From Embiotoca jacksoni (taxonomy: Eukaryota > Chordata > Actinopteri > Embiotocidae), in assembly GCA_022577435.1 (NCBI GenBank), contig JAKOON010000011.1:9716992-9780991 (forward strand): DNA of 64,000 nucleotides, read 5' to 3'. Positions 1 to 11,774 of this stretch are shown here, one piece after another. Every line of letters begins with the position of its first letter. The stretch's first letter is position 1. The notes under the pieces were generated by a model. The model worked only from the letters and a program-made list of their open reading frames with translations. It ran no database searches and was not told where the DNA came from. A program made the position numbers and the translations under genes.

Positions 1-58
1 AAAAACAGGAAATAAAACAATTTGGTTTTCCACAGAGGAGATGGTCACTGGGGTTTGT

Positions 59-175
<117 letters not shown>

Positions 176-969
176 GGTATCAAGAGATCCAAAAACATAA
201 AGCAGGACAGAGCAGCAAAGCTTCCAGCAAGGTTTGGAAGAAGAGACGGGCTCGATGGAGAAAGAGAGAGAGAGAGGCACGACATTCGAGAAAGGCCTTT
301 GAGTTTTGGAGGGAGCAGCAGCAGCGAGGCGGGAGGAAGAAGAGGAGGAGGAGCCGCAACGAGGACACCACCACAGTGAGGACACGAGGACAGTGAGACA
401 GAAAGAGAAGAAGACAAAGGCAAAGCGGAGAAGAAGTTCCCGACAGTATAAACTCTTCTGGACGGATCAAACTGCGACGGAAAGTGAAGCCCTTCATGGA
501 GCGCTCACAAGACGGACACGGACATGAGAAGTGGGAGGGGAGAAGGTGGGGGGGGCAATTCAGACAAAAAGGATTCAAATCCCAAAAGTCTCTGACTGTA
601 AAAAGCAGAAAATGTAAACTTCTTTTCACTTTAGAAATGTAGCTGCTGAAGTTGCCAGTTTTAGACTAAAACTACAATATTGATTTTTTTTTTTTTTTTT
701 TGGTGTGTTTTTTTTTTTTTCTATATGGCCTTGTCACTGTTGCAACCTGCAGCAAAAGGCTTAAATATCAACAACCTGTAGTGGAGCACTGACACAAGAG
801 CTCAGCAGTACCATCGATATCCGACCTACAAACAGAGGAGCACTCTGATGCAGCAATAAATAAGACCGAAATGAATAAACGCCTGCTTCTGACCGAGTTT
901 TTTTTCCCCCCCGTCCTTTAATGCTGTAAAGTTCTGTTGTAAAGACTTTACTGTGTTCAGTGCCATGAA

Positions 970-1362
970 ATAACTTAGCATAAAGACCGGAAGCGGAAGG
1001 GAAAGTTAGCCTAGCTTTGCCCTACGGGGACTAAACCTACAATTAATACACTGCATGTTTAGTCTGTGCAGAAACTCAAGTACACGGTGTGGTGTGGAGG
1101 ACACAAACTTACTGCGCCTCCTCAGGAAAATCGTCCCGCGTGTGAGCCTCTGTAAAACCAAAACGTGTCGTTGTACACCTAACAACATACAACATGTTAA
1201 TCAGTGAGCTTCTGAGGTGTTGGTAGAATAATTTTGCAGCTGTACCTTTAAGGATGTTTACGCTAAACTAGCTGTGTTCCCCCCCCACACACACACACTT
1301 CCAAGTCTTTAAACTAAACTAAACTACCGTGTTTTCTAAAATGTCGGACTATTCCTTTAATC
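970..1362 (+). repeat. Interspersed repeat ending AAATGTCGGACTATTCCTTTAA
   Basis: Has the left block TAGCATAAAGACCGGAAG and ends AATGTCGGACTATTCCTTTA. Related pieces in this window are at 11960-12145, 26180-26318 (AATGTCGAACTATTCCTTTA) and, inverted, 30350-30425. This is a common percomorph repeat with no coding capacity. It lies downstream of the sv2c stop codon and could be within its 3' UTR. Confidence 0.6.
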
Positions 1363-1666
1363 TGAGTGAGATTTTAGTGGGATTTGGACGGGGAAGGTTG
1401 TCGGACATCTGAGCCTTTTGCACCTTTGGCACATGCATTACTGGGTTGCATGTGTGGAAACAGCCTGTTGCAGTTAACGAGCTGTAGATCTACAGAGCTT
1501 CTAAAAACTCGCCTTTTTCATTTGAATTCCTGCGGGAATGCCGACAGCTCTGCACATCCACAGCTCCCCGAGTCAAACTGTTCTGATTTACCAGGTATTT
1601 CACTCAGAAATATTAGAATAACCTTTACCTGCCAAGTGTTGGAGTTAGTGGACATTATCAGCCTTA

Positions 1667-1672
1667 TTTATT
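1667..1672 (-). terminator. Candidate poly(A) signal for sv2c
   Basis: AATAAA on the minus strand, about 110 nt after the sv2c stop codon. It is the first canonical hexamer downstream. Mammalian SV2C has a long 3' UTR, so a more distal site is possible. Confidence 0.35.
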
Positions 1673-1780
1673 ATATAACAACTGCAGGATTGATGACAGG
1701 GATGCTTGTTTCTTCCTACCCTGTTATTGTTCAGTACTCTGAGTAAATACCTGGTAAAACAACACGCGGCCCTGCGAGGT

Positions 1781-1964
1781 CTACATGAGGACGTTGTCCC
1801 GTGTGTCCGGCAGCCGGAGTCCCACCAACCCGCCGCCGACCAGCACGGACGACGCCAGCAGGATGGGGATGGCCTTGGTGATGCCGACCAGCGAGCCGAA
1901 GATCAGGTTGCCGAGCACCGCCGCCAGCTTACACATGGCGTTACAGAAGCCGAAGCCGGTGCCC
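1781..1964 (-). CDS. sv2c: sv2c coding exon 12 (TM12, C-terminus, stop)
   Basis: Residues 675-735 and the TAG stop at 1783-1781. It reads TGFGFCNAMCKLAAVLGNL, then SLVGITKAIPILLASS, and ends LPDTRDNVLM, matching the mammalian LPDTRTQVLM terminus. Acceptor is ctgccttcag|GGGCACC. Most SV2 proteins have LNALCK where this one has CNAMCK. Confidence 0.97.
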
Positions 1965-4900
1965 CTGAAGGCAGAGAGAGGACACAGAGGACAGAGGACA
2001 CGGAGGACAGAGTCAGGGACGCGTGTCTCATTCAGTTCTGGATAACCGAAAGTAGAATATTTCTGGATAATGATGGTGAGGAGTTTTATTACGTCCTCTC
2101 TCTACCCAAGTGGATCCGCAGACCTTTTAATGACCAAAACAAAACCTCCTGAATTCCACACGTTTGTATACCTGAAAAACAAACACGGAGGCTTTTTCTG
2201 GAAGTTTGTTTCTCTTAACGGAGGCTCTAATCTTCAGCCTTCAGGCGACTCCTTTGCATGTCAATACAGAACAGAGAGTCTGTGACTGTAATACAGAAAC
2301 AATGACTCCATCGGCTGTCAAAATAAGAGCTTTGAATGCTGTTTAACGGATGTTAATTCAACACAGACTGAATGCACAATAACAAAGTGCAGTCTCTTAC
2401 AGCTGGAAGTAATAAATCACACAGAATTCCTCATTTTGATGATTAGGCTACATTTCCCACAATCCCCGTCACTTTCTGTTATTCCGCTGATTGTGATAGT
2501 TTTATTAATAAAGTGAGTTTTGTCTGGAAAAGATACTTTATGACGTGATACTTCCAGTAGAGTTTCTGCTCTCAAATTTTTTTGTTTTTGTTTTTGAGAG
2601 CTGCAGTGAAGTTACACGCTCCGACTTGAGTTATAGCTGCAGTGAGGGTGACGCTTTAACCGAGTTCTCTGCGCAGTGTATGAGCGCTCACCTCCTGTCG
2701 GTGGGGTACAGCTCGGTGGTGACCACGTCCAGCGAGTTCCAGGCGGAGATGCTGAGGCCGTTGTAGAGGCACAGCATGAAGATCATCATGGACTCGCTGG
2801 TGCCGAACCAGAGGAAGAAGCAGCTGATGCCCGACAGCACCATGGAGCCTCCTGCAGGACACAACGCAACACGCCTCAGACACACGACGACCCGCTGACG
2901 CACAAGGTCCGACATCACCGGAGACATTTTCAAAGGAGATGCCGCCACTATTCTCATCCCAACGCGCGAGGAGTCACAGCAGCTCCTTCGGGTCATACCT
3001 AACATGCTGAGGCGGCCGATTTTATCCATGAGGAGGGCGGAGACGATGTTTCCGGGCAGCACCGCCAGCGTTCCCAGGAAGTTGACGAAGTAGACCCAGT
3101 AGGCGCTGTAGTCGTCGTCGAACGTCATCTGACAGCCCGTCTTGTTGTTGTGGAACGAGCTGTTGATCACCCGCGAATTGGTCAGTTTAGCGTCATCAAT
3201 GTCTGGAAATATGAGAGATTAAATTGTGTTTAAATACTGAAGCAAGTTAATAAATCTCAAGACTTTATGCCCCCTCTGGCTGCTGATGTTTTAGGACATA
3301 TTAAAACCTGCACGTGTTCATGTCATTATTTTTCATTCTGGTGGTGTTTATGACTGAAAAGCAGATTTGTATTTAAATTCAAATCTTTATCATCCAAAAA
3401 CATAATTTTGTTGAATAAAGACAGCGTAAAGCACCAAACAAACAGGCAACAGCATGTCAAAATAAAAAAAACATTAAAAAAAAAATCACACATTCACAAT
3501 CTGACAACATCTATTAGATTAAGGTGTTAAATCTCAGTCATTGTAGCAGTTTACAGCAGCATGACGTGGAGCTGAAGAAAGCAAATAAACAACACAACAA
3601 TACAAAGAAAACCTGCCAAGACAAACTGTAATTAATAAAAATACATTCATTAATTGTCAATTATTAAGAAATGTAATTATCTTCATTCTTCATTCTTCGT
3701 CCAAACAGTCCAGAGATTTGTTTTTTTGAAACAATTCCCAAAATGAAATGTATGACATTGTGAGTCAAACTTGTACCTTTTTCGAAACTAATTTGGGTTT
3801 TAATCTTCTCATTAACTCTCTGCAACAAAACAAATAAAAGTGTATTTCCTGAAATATTGAAGCGTTCCTTTAATTTCTGTGGTTCCTTTACAGTTAGATA
3901 TCAATTTTTTTTGTGTGTTAAAAAGCATTGCATTTATAAAACTGATTCATAAACATAACTCTTCTCAGCTCTACGGTCTGACTCAGCAGTCTATCAGTCA
4001 AGCTTAAAACAATATAATCAAACACAAATCTATGAAAGTTACTCACAACCAGAGCTCAGATTTAGGATCAGAGTCTCTTCTGACTGTTTGCACGTGTTAA
4101 GAGTCCCTCGAATCAAACACAACAGGCTGAAGAGCTCTTTATGCATCAGACTATCGTGTAGTTTAATCAGATATGATGTGATGTGCAGTTGTTAGAACGG
4201 TGTCATGTGTTTTGCACATCTGTAGAAAGTGTCATACGTGTAATTGTAGTTTTAGTCTGTGTGTAAATCTGTAGAACAGAGCGGCCTTATAATAAAGTCC
4301 CGTCATATCTTATTGTATTGTATCATACACGTATAGGAGACTGATATCCTGTATGTAAACTCTAAATATTGTGTATAGGTGAGATGCCTGTGGGCTCTCT
4401 CCATGAATAAGAAATATATATTAATAAACTCAAAGAGGAAACGTTCCTCCTCTCCCAACACACTCCTCCTCCTCCTCCTCCTCCTCCTCTGCTCTCCACA
4501 GACACATCGCCGGGAGCAAAGAGACTTCATTTCCCATGAGGCATTAGCAGCACACCTGACGTGCCCTCCCTGTTTCCATGTTCAGCTCTTTCCTGAGTGC
4601 TGGAGGGAAATGTTTCCTCCAGAAGGTCTGAATCAGCTCCCGCTCTCTCAGATCATTGTTAAAGCCTCTGGTGCTTTTTATTTTTCCTCCAGCGCGAGTC
4701 TATTTTACACTCTGAAATGATTCGACTGCAGTTTCATAACGCAGCCATGAGACAGGTTCATGTGTTGGATTGTGATGAAGGTGCCACCGAATAACTTGTT
4801 TTTCTGCGATGAATTAATCAGCCAGTGAAAAAGGAAAAGCTCCCTTCAGGAGGTTAAAACTCAGAGAATCAGGTTTACACTAAAACTACTAGAATTACTG

Positions 4901-6428
4901 CCTCAAGTTTTCGCAGAACATTTTGATGTTACAGTGTAGTTGACCTTTGATCTTTTTGGACATGAAATGTCATCACTTCACCTGTTTGACTTTTGTTTAA
5001 AATTTAGCCCTAATTAATGCATGAATTCTTGAGTTATATTTGACTCCTAAAATCAAATCAGTTCATCTTTAAGTCCAAGTGAACAATTGATCCAAATTTG
5101 ATTAAATTCCGTTAACAGGTTTTTTTATGATTGTTTTTTTATTTTTTTTTTTTTATTTTTTTTTTGGGGGGGGGGGTCTCTTTGATTGACAGGCCTGTGA
5201 TGCAGTCAGGTTACAGCTATCGGTGGGCGGGATGTAATATCGTCACGTTTCCAATCCAAACTTCATAATGACTAATGGGTGACTTCACAGTTGGTTGAGG
5301 TTTGACGTTCCTAAATTATTGTGTTCCAAAGAATTGGACATATGTAAGGTCACGGTGACCTTGACCTTTGGCCCTCCAAATCTACTCTGAGTGAATGTTT
5401 GTGCCAAATTTGAAGAAATTCCCTCAAGGAAGATATCACGTTAACGAGAACAGGACGGACGGACAGACAGATGGACAACCCGAAGACATAATGTCTCCGT
5501 CTACGGCTGCTGCTGGCACAGAGACACACAGAGACACAGACAGAGACACAGACAGACACACAGAGGATCACCACAGGAGTCTTTGTGTGGTGAGACTCTG
5601 CAGCAGCCTGGCTCCCTTTCTTTTGTTAAATACAGTCAGAGGTAGTTCAGAGAGGCAATCTGTGCAGGTTCAGACAGGTTAAGCAGTAATTTAGCAGCAT
5701 AAAGCAAAGCCATAAACGCTCACGGCCATTCCTTCTCCTCAGGCTTGTGGCTCAAGCTGGACGTCAGGCCCAGAACGAACTGTCAGCCGGAGACACAGCG
5801 AATGAGTGAGACTTATGTGGAAGGCAGCCGCGGTGTAATGGGATTTTCTGGGGCGGATGGAAACCACCTCAGAGCTCAGAGCTCAGAGCTCAGAGCGTGG
5901 AGACTCACCTGTGTTGTAGAAGAAGGAGTCCACGAAGGTGCAGTTCTTGAAGAAGGATCCCACTGAGGAGACGTCTTCGAAGAAGCAGTTGAGGAAGGAC
6001 GAGTCGATGAAGGTGACCGACTTGAACTTCATAACAATGAACCTGGAGGAGATGGAGGAGAGGGAGTAGAGGGAGGAGATGAAGGAGATGGAGGAGAGGG
6101 AGGAGATGGAGGAAATGGAGGAGAGGGAAGAGGACGGAGGAAATGGAGGAGAGGGAGGAGAGGGAAGAGGACGGAGGAAATGGAGGAGATGGAGGAAATG
6201 GAGGAGATGGAGGAGAGGGAGGAGATGGCAATTATGCTCGACAACTGAGACCTAAAAAACAATATAATAATATATAATAATAATAACAAAATAATAATAA
6301 TAATAATAATAATAATAAGCCCTGCAGCCTCCTCTGACGACGGGAAAAAACAAAACCTGCGTCTCACTGCGTCTTCTCTCTGGTCTCTGTAAGTGAGAAT
6401 CAGCAGCAGCAGGAGGAGGAGGGATGGC

Positions 6429-6511
<83 letters not shown>

Positions 6512-8955
6512 GTGTGTGAGAGTGCGTGTGTGACAGTGAGACTGAAAGCAACAGAAACAGAGGGAGAGATAAGCCTTTTAATTTCCTGCTGGTGGAGGAG
6601 ATAAAGGAGGCAGGATTAATATTACCTGCAGTGTCGTGTCGTGTCGTGTCGTGCCGTGTCGTGTCGTGTCATGTCGTGCCGTGCCGTGTCGTGTCGTGTT
6701 GCGTCGTGTTGTGCCGTGTTGTGTTTGTGGGAGTGGAGAATAATGCTGCCGTCCCATAACGGGACGAACAGCTCGGGACGAGGCTGGTCGCACCTGTCGT
6801 TGACAAACGCTCCGTTCCGGTGGATCTGGTTCTCCAGCGTGAAGTTGAAGGTGAAGTCCTCGATGCGCTCGTTGTTGTGGACCTTCACTCTGGATGCGTA
6901 CTCGTCGGCCTGCAGGTGCTTGATGACGTCGGGGAACCACACAGAGAGCCCGTAGAACCTGCGCACAGAAACAGCTGCTGGAGTGACGTGTGGTACGTGA
7001 CGATGTCACCGCTGAGGGCCGCTCTGGTTCAGGTGATTCCTCGCTACTTCATAGAAACTGTTATTAAGCTGTCCAGCTTCGGTTGACGTGATAATAACAG
7101 AGGCATGTCTCACCCAAACGACAGAGTGAACCAGACTACAGCCAGTTTCACCGTGTTGTCCTTCACTGGGTAGTCGAAACATCTCATGAAAGTCAACCAG
7201 ATCTGTCAGAAAATAAATAAATGTTAGTGAATTTAAAATCCATACAAGTTCCGCGAAGAGACAAAGCAGACGTGAAAGGGCGTCGTACTCCTCTGAGCTC
7301 CGCCCGGATCTTGAAGAGGACCTTGAGCGCCGGGTTGGCCGACTCGTTCTGCATCTCCACCAGCTCGTCCAGCTGTTTGGGGGTTTTGATCCTGTTCACC
7401 TGCAGGGGGAGACACTCGAGCGGTCAAGTGCTGGTGGTGGCGCTGCAGCAGCAGGAGGAGGATGAGGAGGAGGAGGAAGAGGAGGAGGAAACGAGGAGCG
7501 GTGTACTCACAGTGAAGACCTTCTCCGGCTCCCCACGGGCACGCATGTTGGTGTCGTGGATGTGTTTGAGGACCATCCAGGCCTCGTCGTGTTTACCCAT
7601 CTACGAGACGGTTAACACGTGTTTTTAGACATCGGGATACACGTATTCATCCTCACGTGTCAGGACAGAATCATTCACACTGTACTTATCCGGCTACCGC
7701 TGCTTATGTGATTACCAATACCTAAATTGCTAATTATATTAAAACAGGCATTTAAAATAAATGTGTATGGAGACAGGTGCTTCTTGTTTTGGTCTTTTCA
7801 TCAGATTTGTTTACAACATGAAACACAGGAAGACGATGATGCTGCCAGCATCACCCCCCCCCTCCCCCCCCTCCCCTACCCTCACACCGTCTGTCTCTCT
7901 TTTTACCTCCAGGAAGAAGCGAGGGCTCTCGGGCATAAAAGTGAGAGCTACCACAGCGGAGACACACGGCAGCGCACACACCACCACAAACACTCTCCAG
8001 CTGTGGAACTGGTAGGCCGACCCCATGCTGAAACTCCAGCCTGCAGACAAAGCAGTCGAAAGAGTCAGAAATACGTCGGCGCAGCATCGGGGTCAAGAGT
8101 TCAGTCAGAGTGACACGAAAAGACACAAAAACTCCTTTAAAGCTGTTGCAGTTTCAGTTTGTTTTCATTTATTGTATTTATTTCCCTCAAGGTTGGACAT
8201 TTCATCTTCACATGTAAACACTCCTGGATGTCTTCTTCACATTTAACCCGTCTGTTTCTCACCTCTTATTAAGTTCAATAGGAAACTGATGTTTATATGT
8301 GCCGCTGCCGCTGTGAGGTCCTACAGTTGTTCAGGTAGAAGTCTCTGGTGTCACCAGGTTGAAGTGACCATATTTGGACGAGCTGGGGGAGGAGCCACCG
8401 GTGGATCTGACTGATCTGATTGGAAACCTGACGATACTACGTCCCGCTCACCGATAGCTGTAACCTGACTGCACCACAGCCCTGTCAATCAAACAGACAC
8501 GCCCCCCAAAAATACAAGCTTATTTTGTAATAACGGATTATTTTCAGATGAACAGAAAACTAATAAGAAGGAGAGACTTTAGCTAACAACACAGATATTC
8601 CTCTGGTGGCACTCGTGGTATTGCAGCTTAACGCACTTCTGCATCGGCTTCATTTTTAACACCTGGAAGCTATGAACCCTTTTATATACAGTTTATTTAA
8701 TCAGACTACAGTGAAAACTTGGAAATGCATGAAGCTTGAAAACTGATTTGTCAGAAAGAAACTTATATATTTTACAAACATCTCTCAGCTTTGTTCCCAA
8801 GTTTCTCCTTTACTTTCTGTTGTGGATAAAAAAACCTGTGGTTTACTACAAATTCAGACACGACACAGTGATCATCAACACGCTGCAGGTATCAACATGT
8901 GATGGAACCAGGGACACTTTTATTCAGAGTCGAGTCTGAAATATGTTATCATGCG

Positions 8956-9024
<69 letters not shown>

Positions 9025-9135
9025 CGTGTGGGGCTGCTCTCGCCTGCACCACTACAAACCTCATTAGGGGGATTATAGCTATAATGGACTGGAGGGGACG
9101 GCTGAGTGATTCAGATACTCAGCAAGATTTATGTC

Positions 9136-9197
<62 letters not shown>

Positions 9198-9454
9198 TTC
9201 ATTTTACTTGCACTTTACCTGGTCCTATAGACTATCACATTCTTAACACCTTAAAAAGAGACCAAATAACGCATGCACTCATGTACACGCACACACACAC
9301 ACACAAACACACACGGCTATCTGGCCTTTGTCCACCGCTCGATGCGGAGAGCACTGCGGCGGAACCTATTACCAACACACCGCTGCATCCTGGGGAAAAA
9401 AATGTGTTAAAACTCTGGCATCCAATCAATTGACCTCAATTATGAGCATCTCCC

Positions 9455-9526
<72 letters not shown>

Positions 9527-11731
9527 ACAGTACAGGACGTCCTCAGGCCTGTTTTCGGGGGGGCGGGGTCTGTTTGATTGACAGGCCTGTGGTGCAGTCA
9601 AGTTACAGCTATCGGTGGGCGGGACGTAGTGTCGTCAGGTTTCCAATCAGATCAGTCAGATCCACAGCTCGCCCAAATATGGTAACTTCCTGCTCCAAAC
9701 CGCTCCAAACTAGCAAGATGGTGACGGACAGAATCTGGAGGCTTCATAACGTTCCCAAACTAACGGGTGACGTCACCGCTGAATTCACCCCTTGCTCCGC
9801 CCAGCTCGTCCAAAGATGATCACTTCTGGCTCTGAAAAAACCAAGATGGCGACGACCAAAATGCCAGACTGGAGTCCACAAAACAGCCGCTCTCTTCATT
9901 ATATCTGGTCAACATAGCTGAAAACGAACTGGGAAACGAACCCCTCCTCTTCCTCCTCACGTATCTGCTCCTTTAACACCGTTTCTCTCCTCGTCTTTGT
10001 TGTCTCTCTCCCCCTCCATTCAGCCCTCTGCTGTATCCCTTCACCTTTCCATTATCCCTGACACAGGCCACATAAATCAGGCGCCCTCTGCGCCTCCCCT
10101 TCCTCCTCGTCCTCCTTATCTCCTCCTCTTCATCCACAGCAGGTTGATTTCATACCTCTCGTTTTGTTCTCATCCTCTAAAACACTTCCTGCAGCTAGGC
10201 CTCGCTGCACGTTATTAGATTTATATGAGCCCACCTTTTTTTTTTTTTTTTTTTTTACACTGCCTCAAACACTTGCACGTAAAACTCCCTGAAAAGAACA
10301 AAAATATTGATTAAACGCAGTGTGGCTCTTAATTATGTGAAGATTACAATAAACTGCTGCTGGAAGTTGCTTCAAATGAAACATTTCTCCCCCTGAGTGC
10401 AGTGAAAGCTCTTCATATTCACCGTGTTCACCGACATATGCTTCGCTGTTCTCTCTGTTTGCCGCTCCGCCCACACTCCCACCTGCCGTGTGTTTGTCTG
10501 CACCCCTGGAGAGACTTGATTTCTAAATTAAGCTTCATGGTTGGGGAATTATTTGCGACGCTCCCTGATCGTTACTGATCATGTTGAGATGCTTCCGAAC
10601 CGCAGGGGGTGTCATCAGGAGCAGAGTCAGACTTTACGGCTTTCTATATTTTCAGTAATGTTTAAACTGCTGATCCGAGCCTCAGGAGACTTCTTCACGC
10701 TCTGTATTAGTTTCTGAGTTCATGGAAAAATAAAAGAACATCTTTGTCATTTCTTGCTTTTGGAACATGAGTGTGTATTTTTTTCGGTGTATTTTTTAGA
10801 AGTTGAGAGACTTCCTGTTGTGCAGGAATGGAGCGCAGCACAGTGCCATGCACGGAGGACGAGGAAGAGATAACTTTTATCAGGAGGTATTCAAAGTTAC
10901 GCCTCTTGATCAACATCAGCACCTGAGTTACACCCAGTTTTGTGAACATTAGTGAAGGTGATAAAAACACTCAGGAAACACGATAAAGAAAAATACTTCA
11001 TTGAAATTATTACGTTTAATAAATGGCAGCTAAAATTTTAAACATGCAATCAAAAACTAAAACTAAATATTCCAGGATTTGGCCCAAGAAATGATTAAAT
11101 CCCCCATCGTCCCATGTCTTGAATAGACTTTTTATAATTCACGATATTACAGAAACTATGATCAATGGGAGTCTTTTGTAAGTTACATTCTTTTTATTGA
11201 CAAAAACTCAGACTTTGAGTCTCCAGAAGTTAAAACCAGATCACTTCTGTTCAGGAAAAGCTTACTATTACCGCTAAAGCGCTGTTGCACCTTCGTCAGG
11301 ACAGGTAAGTGAGGTCAGGGCGGTCACTCACCGTAGTGCGGGATGATGGCCCAGGCCATGGCCGAGGCGTAGATCCCTCCGATCATCCAGAACATACAGA
11401 GCCAGCTCAGATGCTCTCCTCTCTTCTCCCGGGCCAACACCTCCGCGAAGTACGAGAACACGATCGGCACCGCTCCGCCGATCCTGCAGGTACATTTCAC
11501 TGTGATGAGCTATGAGTGGTTCAGAAGTTCACGCTCATCGGTCATTCAGGGTTTCTTCATAAACTGCGAAGCTGATTCACACAGTTGATTCTGTGCTGTG
11601 AATAAATACTGAACCGTGTTGGACAGATGGCGTGTTAATATGCAGTGAGCCTTTGGAGCATCTATTGCTGCTTTATGTTGTGTAAAATAAACTTAGCATT
11701 TTGGCCAATATAATTGCTGATACAGATATAC

Positions 11732-11774
<43 letters not shown>

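Larger units (their letters stand above)
3203..5908 (-). other. sv2c intron 9
   Basis: AT-rich. Holds the nested repeat complex at 4900-5525 and a (CTC)n run at 4464-4490. A four-unit CTCAGAG tandem (5868-5897) sits just past the exon 9 donor. No coding sequence of its own recognised. Confidence 0.7.
8041..11331 (-). other. sv2c intron 3
   Basis: Contains two palindromic-MITE copies, a GT array, two CA arrays and ordinary AT-rich sequence from 9.9 to 11.3 kb. No exon-like signal found. Confidence 0.7.

Noticed and set aside
1384..1746. 120-codon plus-strand ORF
   Set aside because: Low-information frame downstream of sv2c on the opposite strand. LLKTRLFHLN resembles a LINE tail weakly but not enough to call.
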